Counted from the first letter of the stretch, positions 34,070-42,360 are shown. The stretch: 64,000 nt of DNA from Pontibacter sp. HSC-36F09 (GCF_024171605.1 NZ_JALKAA010000005.1:124001-188000), one strand, 5' to 3'. Notes: generated by a model from the sequence alone, not told the origin. Numbers and translations: made by a program.

Positions 34070-36835
34070 ATGGCATTAAGCTGGAATGAAATAAAGGACA
34101 GGGCGGCAAGATTCACCAAAGAATGGGAGAACACCCACAAGGAGGAAGCCGATGCTAAGCCATTCCTGATAGATTTTTTTAATGTGTTCGGAATAAGCCA
34201 GAAGAAGGTGGGTACATTCGAGCATAGAGTGAAGAAGCTCAATGAGCAGGACGGGTACATTGACCTGCTGTGGAAGGGTACGTTGCTGGTGGAGATGAAG
34301 AGCAAGGGCAAGAATCTTGACAAAGCATACCAGCAAGCAAGAGACTACCTGCATGGCCTTGAGCAACACGAATTGCCATCGTACATCGTGGTGTCCGACT
34401 TCGACCATTTCAGGCTCTACGATGTTCTGGACGAGTCAATGGTTTCCTTCCAGCTAAAGGACTTCGTGAAGCATGTGCAGCATTTTGGCTTCATCGCTGG
34501 TTACCAGCAGCGTGTCTACAAGGAACAAGACCCTGTAAACATCAAGGCGGCTGAGTTGATGGGCAAGCTGCATGACAGACTCAAGGAGATAGGCTATGAG
34601 GGACATGCGCTTGAGGTGTACCTCGTTAGACTCCTGTTCTGCCTGTTCGCTGACGACACCACAATCTTCGAGCGGGACACATTCCGAGACCTACTCGAGC
34701 AGCGCACCCACGAGGACGGCAGCGACTTGGCGGGACGCATCAGCGAACTGTTCTATATTCTCAACACGCCACGTGAGAAGCGTCTAAAGAACATTGACGA
34801 GCAGCTAAACGCTTTCCCCTACGTCAACGGGAAACTATTTGAGGAGACGTTGCCGCCCGCCTCGTTCGACAGCCAGATGCGGCAGGCACTCTTAGACTGT
34901 TGTGCGCTCGATTGGGGCCGAATCAGTCCAGCCATATTCGGTTCGATGTTCCAAAGTGTAATGAACCCGAAAGAGCGTAGGAACCTTGGGGCCCACTACA
35001 CCAGCGAGAAGAATATCCTTAAGGTTATAAAACCCCTGTTTCTGGACGCACTGTGGGACGAATTCGAGAGCGTTCGCCACAACCGTGCAAAACTCAATGA
35101 GTTTCATAAGAAACTGAGCAGCCTGACATTCTTAGACCCTGCCTGTGGGTGCGGCAACTTCCTCGTGATAACCTACCGTGAACTACGGCTACTTGAGATT
35201 GAGATACTAAGGGCATTGAACAAGACGGGGCAGCAGTTCATTGACGTGCGTGAAATCATGTGGCTGGACGTTGACATGATGTATGGTATCGAATACGAAG
35301 AGTTTCCCGCCCGCATCGCTGAGGTGGCCATGTGGTTGATAGACCACCAGATGAACATGGCTATCTCTCAGGAGTTCGGTCAGTACTTCGTACGCCTCCC
35401 CCTCAAGAAGGCCGCTAACATCGTTCATGGTAACGCTCTGCAAATAGATTGGGAAAGTGTGGTGCCAAAAGAGCAGCTTACCTACCTCTATGGGAACCCG
35501 CCATTTCTTGGAAAGTCTAATCAAAGCCTATCCCAAAAAGAGGACATGGCAAAAGTATTTGTCGGTGTAAACAGTGCAGGGGCGTTAGACTACGTTGCAG
35601 CATGGTACGTCAAAGCAGCACAGTATATACAAGGAACCACCATTAAGGTAGCTTTCGTCTCAACCAACTCTATTACACAAGGTGAGCAGGTAGCAGTATT
35701 ATGGGGTGAGCTTTACAGAAAGTACAACATAAAGATTCACTTCGCACACCGCTCCTTCAGTTGGAGTAATGAAGCAAAGGGCAATGCAGGGGTTCACGTT
35801 GTGATTATCGGGTTCGCCAGCTTTGACACCCCTGAAAAATACATCTATGAGTACGCCACGATAAAAGGGGAACCACAGGAGATAAAAGCGAAGAACGTGA
35901 ATCCCTATCTGGTAGACGCCAAGGAGATTCTTGTCACGAGAAGGAAAAAGCCAGTGTCCCATGTACCAGAGATGGTCTATGGAAACAAACCAACAGACAA
36001 TGGCAACTTTCTTTTCACCGATGCCGAGAAGGAGGAATTCTTGCAGCGTGAACCAAAGGCGGAGAGATGGATGAAAAAGTTCATAGGGGCAGAGGAGTTC
36101 ATCAATGGCAGGTTCAGGTGGTGTCTATGGTTGAAGGACGCCTCACCGATGGATTTGAAAGCCATGCCCTTGGTCTTGGAGCGGGTACAGAAAGTGAGGG
36201 AGTTCAGGTTGAAAAGCACGAAGGCTGCAACGGTGAAGAAAGCCGCCACACCCTATCTGTTTGATGAAATCCGTCACACAGGAAGGGACTACCTGATAAT
36301 TCCAGAGGTGTCTTCTGAGCGGAGGAAGTACATCCCGATAGGATACATGGACAGGGAGGTCATCACCAGCAACAAGAACTACATGATACCAGATGCAAAC
36401 CTGTTCTTGTTTGGTGTCCTCTCCTCTGAGATGCACATGGCGTGGGTAAGGAATGTAACTGGTAGGTTGGAAAGCAGGATTCAATACTCCAACGGTATAG
36501 TTTACAACAACTTTGCTTGGCCAGAGAACCCTTCTGAAAAGCAGGTAAAGGCTGCGGAGTTGGCCGCTCAGAAGGTGCTGGATATTAGGTCAATGTTCCC
36601 CGACAGTTCCCTTGCCGCCCTCTATGACCCCTTGACCATGCCGCCCCAGCTGGTCAAGGCGCACCAAGACTTGGACAGGGCCGTGGACGTGTGCTACAGA
36701 CCGCAGGCGTTCCCATCGGAGGCGAAGCGCATGGAGTTCCTGTTCGACCTCTACGAACGCTACACGGCTGGTCTGTTCGCCAAGGAGAAGCCTAAAAAGG
36801 CAAAGAAAAAGGTGCCGATTGCGGACGAAATTTAA
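34070..36835 (+). CDS. MmeI-like type IIL restriction-modification enzyme
   Basis: 921 residues, co-linear with MmeI (919). The N-terminal PD-(D/E)xK nuclease is Asp65-x9-Glu75-x-Lys77 (DLLWKGTLLVEMK). A helical linker leads to an N6-adenine methyltransferase domain with motif I DPACGCGNF (356-364) and motif IV NPPF (476-479). The C-terminal target-recognition domain (about 610-860) includes GNKPTDNGNFLFTDAE and GRLESRIQYS. One polypeptide cuts at a distance from its site and protects the host by methylating one strand. Residues matching MmeI specificity positions 751, 773, 806 and 808 are conserved (Glu746, Asn768, Glu801, Arg803), while 774 and 810 differ (Lys769, Gln805). It probably forms a unit with the PLD-like gene 57 bp downstream. 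Confidence 0.93.
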   Translation: MALSWNEIKDRAARFTKEWENTHKEEADAKPFLIDFFNVFGISQKKVGTFEHRVKKLNEQDGYIDLLWKGTLLVEMKSKGKNLDKAYQQARDYLHGLEQHELPSYIVVSDFDHFRLYDVLDESMVSFQLKDFVKHVQHFGFIAGYQQRVYKEQDPVNIKAAELMGKLHDRLKEIGYEGHALEVYLVRLLFCLFADDTTIFERDTFRDLLEQRTHEDGSDLAGRISELFYILNTPREKRLKNIDEQLNAFPYVNGKLFEETLPPASFDSQMRQALLDCCALDWGRISPAIFGSMFQSVMNPKERRNLGAHYTSEKNILKVIKPLFLDALWDEFESVRHNRAKLNEFHKKLSSLTFLDPACGCGNFLVITYRELRLLEIEILRALNKTGQQFIDVREIMWLDVDMMYGIEYEEFPARIAEVAMWLIDHQMNMAISQEFGQYFVRLPLKKAANIVHGNALQIDWESVVPKEQLTYLYGNPPFLGKSNQSLSQKEDMAKVFVGVNSAGALDYVAAWYVKAAQYIQGTTIKVAFVSTNSITQGEQVAVLWGELYRKYNIKIHFAHRSFSWSNEAKGNAGVHVVIIGFASFDTPEKYIYEYATIKGEPQEIKAKNVNPYLVDAKEILVTRRKKPVSHVPEMVYGNKPTDNGNFLFTDAEKEEFLQREPKAERWMKKFIGAEEFINGRFRWCLWLKDASPMDLKAMPLVLERVQKVREFRLKSTKAATVKKAATPYLFDEIRHTGRDYLIIPEVSSERRKYIPIGYMDREVITSNKNYMIPDANLFLFGVLSSEMHMAWVRNVTGRLESRIQYSNGIVYNNFAWPENPSEKQVKAAELAAQKVLDIRSMFPDSSLAALYDPLTMPPQLVKAHQDLDRAVDVCYRPQAFPSEAKRMEFLFDLYERYTAGLFAKEKPKKAKKKVPIADEI

Positions 36836-36892
36836 TTCAAGAACACATCCACTAACCAACATCGGGTTCAAAGTTTAATTATTTACAGGAAG

Positions 36893-37876
36893 ATGGCAAA
36901 ATTTTTAAGGACGGCAGGAATCTCTTATAAGATAGAGGACATCATTGTTAATGCGAAGGAGGAACTGGTTATCGTTTCCCCTTACCTGAAGATTTCAAAT
37001 AACTTGTTTGAAAGGTTGAAAGAGAAGTCTGATGACGGTGTACGAATAGACTTCGTTTATGGGAAGAGCGAACTGCTGCCTGTTGAAAGAAGAAAGATAG
37101 AGGGACTTCGTACCATCAACCTATACTTCCATGAGAACCTGCATGCCAAATGTTACTACAACGAGCAGGAGATGATTATCACGTCCATGAACCTGTATGA
37201 GTTCTCTGAAAAGAATAACAGGGAGATGGGCGTATTTATTAGTAGAGCAGATGACTTACAACTGTACGAAGATGGGGTGCAGGAAGCCAAATCCATCATA
37301 GCTGCATCAAGAGGGAAGATAACAGGGCATGGCAAGGTCGAACATAAGCAGACCGTTATCACTTCCTCAGTAGGGCCGAACGCCACTGTTGGGAGCGGTG
37401 AGTTCAACCATAAATCAGTCATCACAGACCTTACCAACGAACTAAACAGATTATACTCCGCTCAAGATTTTCAAGTTAACAAGGATAACTTAGGTCTTGT
37501 CTGTCAAGAATTCATATCAAAGAACATCAAGCTGGAAATCATTGTAACTAATTCTGCGTGGAGAATTAATGTTCAGCTTGTCTATGATGATTTCAAAGAG
37601 CGAAGAAAGGTGTATGACATGCTTTCTGAAGACTTCAGACACAGGGTTGAATCGTCACTACCGAAAGGTACGGTATCTTGGGGCAGCCAAATGAAGAGGG
37701 TAAAAATAGGTATAACTAAGTGGAAGCACCTTGATTACTTCACCACAAATGAGGATGCTATCACAAAAATAGCTGGTTGTATAAAGCAAATTGAAGATAC
37801 GGTGATACCTGCTATCAATAAAATCAATGATGTCTTCAGAATGATTACAGCAACCACGGAAGAAGACATGAGTTAA
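36893..37876 (+). CDS. Single-HKD phospholipase-D-like (putative nuclease) protein
   Basis: 327 residues. The N-terminal ~125 residues are a PLD-like phosphodiesterase domain: LVIVSPYLKIS, then His84-x-Lys86 (ENLHAKCYY) and TSMNLYEFS, with Glu91 where the motif normally has Asp. One HKD half-site implies dimerisation, as in BfiI-type nucleases. A hinge of about 45 polar residues leads to a C-terminal domain (KLEIIVTNSAWRINVQLVYDDF...) that I cannot name with certainty. It follows the MmeI-like gene in the same direction, suggesting an accessory effector or regulator of that system. It converges on the serine recombinase gene. Confidence 0.75.
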   Translation: MAKFLRTAGISYKIEDIIVNAKEELVIVSPYLKISNNLFERLKEKSDDGVRIDFVYGKSELLPVERRKIEGLRTINLYFHENLHAKCYYNEQEMIITSMNLYEFSEKNNREMGVFISRADDLQLYEDGVQEAKSIIAASRGKITGHGKVEHKQTVITSSVGPNATVGSGEFNHKSVITDLTNELNRLYSAQDFQVNKDNLGLVCQEFISKNIKLEIIVTNSAWRINVQLVYDDFKERRKVYDMLSEDFRHRVESSLPKGTVSWGSQMKRVKIGITKWKHLDYFTTNEDAITKIAGCIKQIEDTVIPAINKINDVFRMITATTEEDMS

Positions 37877-37925
37877 ACGTAGCTTCTGTAACCTCAGCGG
37901 GTACGCCAGACGATAAAAATGAATC

Positions 37926-38540
37926 TTAGGCTAACAGCTTCTTGACCCGCTGCACGGTGCTGATGCCAACGCCACACAGCTTCGCAGTTTCCCTTATGCT
38001 TTGCCCTGACCGTAGGTAACGCACCACCTTGGGGTGCTGCTTCACTATATCTTTGGTACTGCCCTCAGGGCGACCCAAATGCTTACCCTTACGCTTTGCC
38101 TCAGCCATGCCGCTCTTGACCCGCTCAATCAGGGTCATTCGCTCCATTCTGCCGATGTCAGTCAGGATGGTAAAAAGGAATTGAGCCATTGAGTTCTCAG
38201 TGCCATCAGGGTTCAACGTCTCAAGGGTGTAGTTCTTCACAACAACGCTCACCTTGTTGGCGTGTAGGGATTTAAGTGTGTCCAATACCTGTGCGGTGTC
38301 ACGTCCAAGCCTTGTGACCTCGTGGATTAACACCTTGTTGATTTTCCTCGCCTCAGCCAGCTTGATGACTTGCTGGATTCCCTTCCGCTCTGAGTTCTTC
38401 TTTGCGCCACTGACGGTCTCAGTCACCACCGCTACGACATCGTAGTCTCTTGAGGATGCGAACTCGGTGAGTTCGGTCACTTGGCGGTCGTGGCTCTGGT
38501 CTGACGATGACACACGGGTTAGGAGGGCTACGTTATTCAT
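37926..38540 (-). CDS. Serine recombinase (resolvase/invertase family)
   Basis: 204 residues. The N-terminal catalytic domain shows VALLTRVSSSDQSHDRQ with the nucleophilic serine near residue 11-13, then KINKVLIHEVTRLGRDT with the conserved arginine, and the E helix MERMTLIERVKSGMAEAKRKGKHLGRP. A C-terminal helix-turn-helix (SIRETAKLCGVGISTVQRVKK) binds DNA. It could resolve element dimers or invert/excise a segment. An imperfect palindrome at 38576-38610 just upstream may be its crossover site. Confidence 0.93.
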   Translation of the reverse strand: MNNVALLTRVSSSDQSHDRQVTELTEFASSRDYDVVAVVTETVSGAKKNSERKGIQQVIKLAEARKINKVLIHEVTRLGRDTAQVLDTLKSLHANKVSVVVKNYTLETLNPDGTENSMAQFLFTILTDIGRMERMTLIERVKSGMAEAKRKGKHLGRPEGSTKDIVKQHPKVVRYLRSGQSIRETAKLCGVGISTVQRVKKLLA

Positions 38541-38575
38541 GGCTTTTGATTAAAACGGTTCAAGAGCCTGAACGG

Positions 38576-38610
38576 CACGTGTTATTTTAAGGTTTACCTT
38601 ACGTGAACAC
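38576..38610. promoter_or_regulatory. Candidate recombinase crossover / operator site
   Basis: An AAGGTTTACCTT palindrome (38589-38600) is flanked by CACGTGTTA on the left and ACGTGAACAC on the right, giving an imperfect dyad 36-70 bp upstream of the serine recombinase start. Position and symmetry suit a recombinase-binding site; it is not proven. Confidence 0.35.
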
Positions 38611-38718
38611 ATTTTCATGACGATGAAATATGCGATTCCAGCCCGCCAGAGAGCCTAATCCTGAAGACCCTTTTTTGAACACACCATCGACAAGGCGTAC
38701 GTGTAGAAGCGACTAAGT

Positions 38719-38782
38719 GGTAATGTTTAGTAAAGGCTGTGTACGAGGCGAAGCTGAGTTTATAGCCTGTGCCGTGTTGGCA
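38719..38782 (-). repeat. attC-like palindrome 3 (after the membrane-protein gene)
   Basis: On the minus strand it starts TGCCAACACGGCACAGGCT and ends near TAAACATTACC, with AGGCT/AGCCT pairing inside. It begins 17 bp after the stop of the 169-residue gene. Related in sequence and size to the copies at 39385-39449 and 39809-39872. Confidence 0.55.
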
Positions 38783-38798
38783 AGCTTCTGAGAATTTA

Positions 38799-39308
38799 CT
38801 ATAGCTGTGAGTATGACAGCACAGCTTTTGTTGTTTTAAGAAAATGCAAGGTAATTGGTTTGGCAGGGTCAAGCTCGGATTCAGGTTCGTAAATGGTGAA
38901 CGATTTATACTTTTTGTCAGAGGTGCGAAGGGTAACTTTCTTTTTGAGCTTGTCCTTGGAGAGATTCTCAATTGTTGTTTTTAAGACCATTTTGCTACCG
39001 CTGTCAACGTCTTGCTGCGCCCTGTATACCAAACGAAAATAAACTAAAGCAGCTAAAGGTAGATACACCCACAGAAGGTAAACAAGTGCATCACCGTAGG
39101 ACATGCGGTTTATAAGTGCAGGAGAACCAGTCTTCGTGCCAATGAAAGGGTTTATCAGCCACAATACTGAAAGAAATACAACCGCACGCCACCAGCCCCT
39201 CATCCTTTTTTCTTTTTCATTGGCCGCTTGATGCTCTTCGCAGACACTACGCTCTACCTCCTGTGGCTTGTTGGTTTCTAAAGTTTCTAACAGACTCTGT
39301 GTGTTCAT
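38799..39308 (-). CDS. Small membrane protein of unknown function (cassette-like gene)
   Basis: 169 residues from the ATG at 39308, chosen because GGAGGAG lies 9 bp upstream; a GTG eight codons earlier is possible. Two transmembrane segments are evident (about 38-58, WWRAVVFLSVLWLINPF; about 76-96, DALVYLLWVYLPLAALVYF), followed by a cytoplasmic-type Lys-rich C-terminal domain with beta strands (KKVTLRTSDKKYKSFTIYEP). No family recognised. It is followed at 17 bp by an attC-like palindrome and preceded by another. Confidence 0.7.
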   Translation of the reverse strand: MNTQSLLETLETNKPQEVERSVCEEHQAANEKEKRMRGWWRAVVFLSVLWLINPFIGTKTGSPALINRMSYGDALVYLLWVYLPLAALVYFRLVYRAQQDVDSGSKMVLKTTIENLSKDKLKKKVTLRTSDKKYKSFTIYEPESELDPAKPITLHFLKTTKAVLSYSQL

Positions 39309-39384
39309 ATCTTTAAACTCCTCCACCAACACTTGCCAACGGCTTAGCCATAAGGCGACACAGCTGGCTTATGGGTGTGATTTT

Positions 39385-39449
39385 ACAACGGCCTTGTACA
39401 TGAGGTGAGCAAGGCATAGCCGCAGCTTTACTCATGTGCTGTGTTAGCC
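39385..39449 (-). repeat. attC-like palindrome 2 (between small genes)
   Basis: Minus strand starts GGCTAACACAGCACATGAG and ends GGCCGTTGT. CATGAG/CTCATG (39399-39404 with 39431-39436) pair inside, and the outer ends are TAAC...GTT. It starts 11 bp after the stop of the 112-residue gene. A further inverted repeat CCATAAG/CTTATGG lies between it and the next gene. Confidence 0.55.
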
Positions 39450-39459
39450 TTGTTTTTTC

Positions 39460-39798
39460 TTACTCACCACAAACTACTTTAGTGACTAATTGCGTATCAG
39501 GGTCAAAATATATTTCTGTACCAGTCGAAGCAAGGAACACCGCAGGATAAGTAAGGTAGTATGTCTTTTCTGTGCTATTATTAAAGCTTGTCCAGATTTC
39601 ACTTCTATTTCTCCTTCTGTAATATTCATAGTCCCCCATTACCTTCTTTGCTTCCTCCAGCGTCATGCCAACTTTCACATTTTCACACACAGATAAGTAT
39701 TGAGAAGCTTCACTCTGTTCTTTAATAAAATCATATATGACCTTAACAGTAGCAATCAAGCCTATGAAAGCAAAAATGTATATGAGTTTTTTCTTCAT
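39460..39798 (-). CDS. Small membrane-anchored protein, SmpA/OmlA-like fold (cassette-like gene)
   Basis: 112 residues. One N-terminal transmembrane segment (KKLIYIFAFIGLIATVKVIYDFI) precedes VKVGMTLEEAKKVMGDYEYYRRRNRSEIW, a pattern like the SmpA/OmlA (BamE) domain, then a beta-rich end (TEIYFDPDTQLVTKVVCGE). Function unknown. It is AT-rich, same orientation as its two neighbours, and directly followed by an attC-like palindrome. Confidence 0.68.
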   Translation of the reverse strand: MKKKLIYIFAFIGLIATVKVIYDFIKEQSEASQYLSVCENVKVGMTLEEAKKVMGDYEYYRRRNRSEIWTSFNNSTEKTYYLTYPAVFLASTGTEIYFDPDTQLVTKVVCGE

Positions 39799-39808
39799 TC
39801 AAAATTTA

Positions 39809-39872
39809 GGCTAACGTCTGGTACAGGCTATGGTAAGGCGTCAGCCAAAACTACAGCCTGTGCATTGTTACC
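39809..39872 (-). repeat. attC-like palindrome 1 (between small genes)
   Basis: Minus strand starts GGTAACAATGCACAGGCT and ends ACGTTAGCC. ACAGGCT/AGCCTGT (39823-39829 with 39855-39861) pair inside; the outer ends are TAAC...GTTA as in integron attC sites. It begins 4 bp after the stop of the 122-residue gene. Confidence 0.55.
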
Positions 39873-39876
39873 TGAC

Positions 39877-40245
39877 TTAGTTTTTAATTTTATTGAGCAA
39901 TTCAATCGCAGCATTATTGATTTCTCTCCACTCTAAGGTATACACGAAAAGCTCAATATCAGGCACATTATAAGGTGAAACTCTTGTGGTCTCACGTTCT
40001 AAAACATGTTCGAAATCCGCTAATAATTTTAACTCAGTTTCATTAAAAGCCATCTTAAACTTTCTATCATCAGGATTATAAAAATCTGTCCATTGCTCAA
40101 ACAGTTCTGCTGACACATTTGCAATAGGAACATTTTTTTGGTAGTTCAGTTGGGCTTCTTTTGATGACCATAATTCAATTACATCAAGAACCAGTTTCCT
40201 AATTCTTGTTGCCATTTCTTCATCAGATACTATTTCTTCATCCAT
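39877..40245 (-). CDS. Small acidic protein of unknown function (cassette-like gene)
   Basis: 122 residues (MDEEIVSDEEMATRIRKLVL...), soluble, acidic and mostly helical, with the notable segment LNYQKNVPIANVSAELFEQWTDFY. No family recognised. Size and charge are like those of immunity-type proteins, which is only a suggestion. It is first in a row of three same-strand small genes each followed by an attC-like palindrome. Confidence 0.7.
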   Translation of the reverse strand: MDEEIVSDEEMATRIRKLVLDVIELWSSKEAQLNYQKNVPIANVSAELFEQWTDFYNPDDRKFKMAFNETELKLLADFEHVLERETTRVSPYNVPDIELFVYTLEWREINNAAIELLNKIKN

Positions 40246-40597
40246 TGATATGACAGGTAACTACGGGATATACGGAATAAACATACGGTTTTTTGTCGTT
40301 TTTGACAGATAACCGTAGCTGGATTAACGAATATACTATATACAAATTTCTATATCTGCTTTTTCATGCTGCCAAATTCTAATCAATCTGAATTGATTAA
40401 TCCCACCGCCTCGGTTGCCAGATAATGAAGTAAGGTTGAGCATGCTGGTTGTCGCCAACTTCAATGAAGCGACAAACATGGTTGAACAATTGCGGCTATA
40501 CTCACCTTTTTAGTAGTCCTTGTAGCACCTACCAATACAGTCCTCAGAGGCGGAAAGCTTTTGGCTACTATTGCAGGCATGGCCAGTTTTAGCATTG
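40246..40597. other. Intergenic region upstream of the small-gene row
   Basis: 352 bp with no convincing gene. It holds CTACGG/CCGTAG inverted sequences around 40262-40318 (partly matching the ends of the attC-like repeats) and the palindrome at 40380-40399. It lies downstream of the excisionase-like gene and upstream of the small-gene row. Confidence 0.5.
40380..40399. promoter_or_regulatory. Perfect 8-bp inverted repeat, candidate operator
   Basis: TAATCAAT, CTGA, ATTGATTA. Close to the excisionase-like gene, so it may be an operator or an arm-type binding site for the recombination proteins. Confidence 0.4.
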
Positions 40598-41041
40598 TCA
40601 TTTCATGTCAAGGTATCTGTCTATGTCGCCCTTGCGGATTCTTTGCCCCTTTATACCCTTAAGTTGTACGGGTTGCAGTAAACCAGCATTGATAATATTG
40701 TATACAGTCTGTCTTGTTACACCCAAAAGTTTGGCCACTTCCTGTATGGTGTAAAGCTGTAAGGTGTTGCTTGAGCGTGGTGTATCTATCAGATTAAGCC
40801 TTACCAGTAGTTCATGACAGTCAAGAAGAAAAGTTCTGGAAACCACTTCGTTACCTGAACTGGCCCTTGCTACGGTTTTGATAATACCTTCATTGGTAAG
40901 TCTATCCATCATATCTGTGCCCACCTCTTCTAATTGTTCATAGAAAAAGTGCAGAATGTACCTAAGCAAGGAACCCTGATTGTCGAATTCTACCACAAGC
41001 CCCGCACGTGGGTGCAGTTCAGAAGAATAAGTCTTACCCAT
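40598..41041 (-). CDS. Excisionase-family helix-turn-helix protein
   Basis: 147 residues. The C-terminal ~55 residues (LQLYTIQEVAKLLGVTRQTVYNIINAGLLQPVQLKGIKGQRIRKGDIDRYL) are a MerR-like winged helix-turn-helix of the excisionase / AlpA type. The N-terminal ~90 residues are helical and unassigned. It lies 3 bp after the integrase gene on the same strand, the usual integrase-excisionase pairing, and probably sets recombination direction or represses the integrase. Confidence 0.85.
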   Translation of the reverse strand: MGKTYSSELHPRAGLVVEFDNQGSLLRYILHFFYEQLEEVGTDMMDRLTNEGIIKTVARASSGNEVVSRTFLLDCHELLVRLNLIDTPRSSNTLQLYTIQEVAKLLGVTRQTVYNIINAGLLQPVQLKGIKGQRIRKGDIDRYLDMK

Positions 41042-41044
41042 ACG

Positions 41045-42238
41045 CTATTTATCCCACTTGGACATTTCTGCTGATTTTATAGAATCGGTGTGGTCGATGT
41101 ACTTTCTGAACGAACGGTAATCGCTGTGGCCACTCAGGGCCATGACGATATCCTGTCTCATACCGAGCATCAAACTCAACGTGACGAACGTTCTTCTCCC
41201 CGCATGTGAGGAAATGACTTCCCACTTTTGCTTAATCACCATCTTTCCCTTTTTTTCTTTGTCACGAACAGATACAGTCCCTTTGATTCCCGCTTCACAA
41301 CATACCTCTTTGATGTAATCGTTAAATTTCTGGTTACTGATAGCCAAGGCACTTAGGTCATTATCGTATTTATTGAGGATACCACGAGAAAACTTATTCA
41401 ATGGTATAGTGAGGACTTGCTTGGTCTTCGCAGCCAGAATCTGAATGCTATCGGCATGAACATCGTGCGGTTTCAGTTGGCTTCCATCGCTAAACCTTAA
41501 TCCCGTTGTACAGAGAATTATGAATAAGTCCCTGACTTTGGCAAGCCGCTCATTCTCCAACTGTAACTCGTACAACTTGGTGAGTTCTTCATAGGAAAGG
41601 GTAATCATTTTAGTGGGTACTAACCGTGGGAGTTTCCACTTTCTGTAATCCATGTTGGTATTAATACCTCTATCAGTCAAATAATTAAAAAAAGTCCGCA
41701 ATGTTTCTAACCTTTTCACAGCTGTGTTCGGGCTATTATATTTAGAGCGGGCGAACTTAAGCAGGGTGTCGTAGATGTTCAGGCTTAAGTCAGATAGGGT
41801 GAGGGTATGACCTGTCTCGATGTAGTCCGTCAAGAGTTTCTTCAGGCCGTCAATCGCCTTCATGCCATTAAGGGTAAGCATATGCCCCTTAAACTTATGG
41901 AACTCCTCATACAGTTCCAGAACTGTGGGCTGTCTGGCGAGGGGCTTTTTCTCACAAAGGGCCTTGATATCAGCGGGTGTTGCGTTCGGGTTTTCCCGTA
42001 CATGCTGCTGGACTTCCAGTTTTTTCTTCAGGATAGCACTATTGACACCCTGATAGCCCTCGTAGCTGGACATGACTTCTTGCTTCCGACTCCAATAGCG
42101 AACCGCTATCTTCTCCCCTGTCGGTATTCGTTTGGTATCCTTCTTGCCACCCTTGGGATTAATCGAAACTTCTACATAAATGGGACATTGGCCTGACCTA
42201 TCTGCCTTTGTCTTTTGAATCATTAGTCGAACATTCAT
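41045..42238 (-). CDS. Tyrosine site-specific integrase
   Basis: 397 residues from the ATG at 42238; a longer frame would need a TTG at 42286. An N-terminal arm-binding-like domain (MNVRLMIQKTKADRSGQCPIYVEV) and SAM-like core-binding domain (KLARSKYNSPNTAVKRLETL region) precede the catalytic domain. Catalytic residues: Arg in TTGLRFSDGSQL, His-x-x-Arg in SSHAGRRTFVT, His in ALSGHSDYRSF and Tyr in RKYIDHTD. This is the Bacteroidota-type integrase usual for tRNA-targeting elements. It sits 123 bp from the right attachment site. Confidence 0.95.
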   Translation of the reverse strand: MNVRLMIQKTKADRSGQCPIYVEVSINPKGGKKDTKRIPTGEKIAVRYWSRKQEVMSSYEGYQGVNSAILKKKLEVQQHVRENPNATPADIKALCEKKPLARQPTVLELYEEFHKFKGHMLTLNGMKAIDGLKKLLTDYIETGHTLTLSDLSLNIYDTLLKFARSKYNSPNTAVKRLETLRTFFNYLTDRGINTNMDYRKWKLPRLVPTKMITLSYEELTKLYELQLENERLAKVRDLFIILCTTGLRFSDGSQLKPHDVHADSIQILAAKTKQVLTIPLNKFSRGILNKYDNDLSALAISNQKFNDYIKEVCCEAGIKGTVSVRDKEKKGKMVIKQKWEVISSHAGRRTFVTLSLMLGMRQDIVMALSGHSDYRSFRKYIDHTDSIKSAEMSKWDK

Positions 42239-42360
42239 GGTACAGTTGGAAAAAGGATAACTAACAACTAACTCAATTGATGTCAACTACTGTAAAATAT
42301 AGCTTTGGGTTTATAATTAAATGCAAAAACAGCTAATAAAGGCTGTATTCGGCCATAGGG

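Noticed and set aside
34070..36835. BREX PglX or type I HsdM methyltransferase
   Set aside because: The N-terminal D-x9-E-x-K nuclease motif, overall length and end-to-end collinearity fit the MmeI family; no other BREX or type I genes adjoin.
38615..38971. 118-residue minus-strand frame overlapping the membrane-protein gene and the third palindrome
   Set aside because: It overlaps a better supported gene in another frame and runs through a structured repeat.
41045..42238. Integron integrase IntI that would explain the cassette row
   Set aside because: The sequence is a Bacteroidota element-type tyrosine integrase with an arm-binding N-terminus, and I see no IntI-specific additional helix between motifs; its target is evidently the tRNA-Met site.
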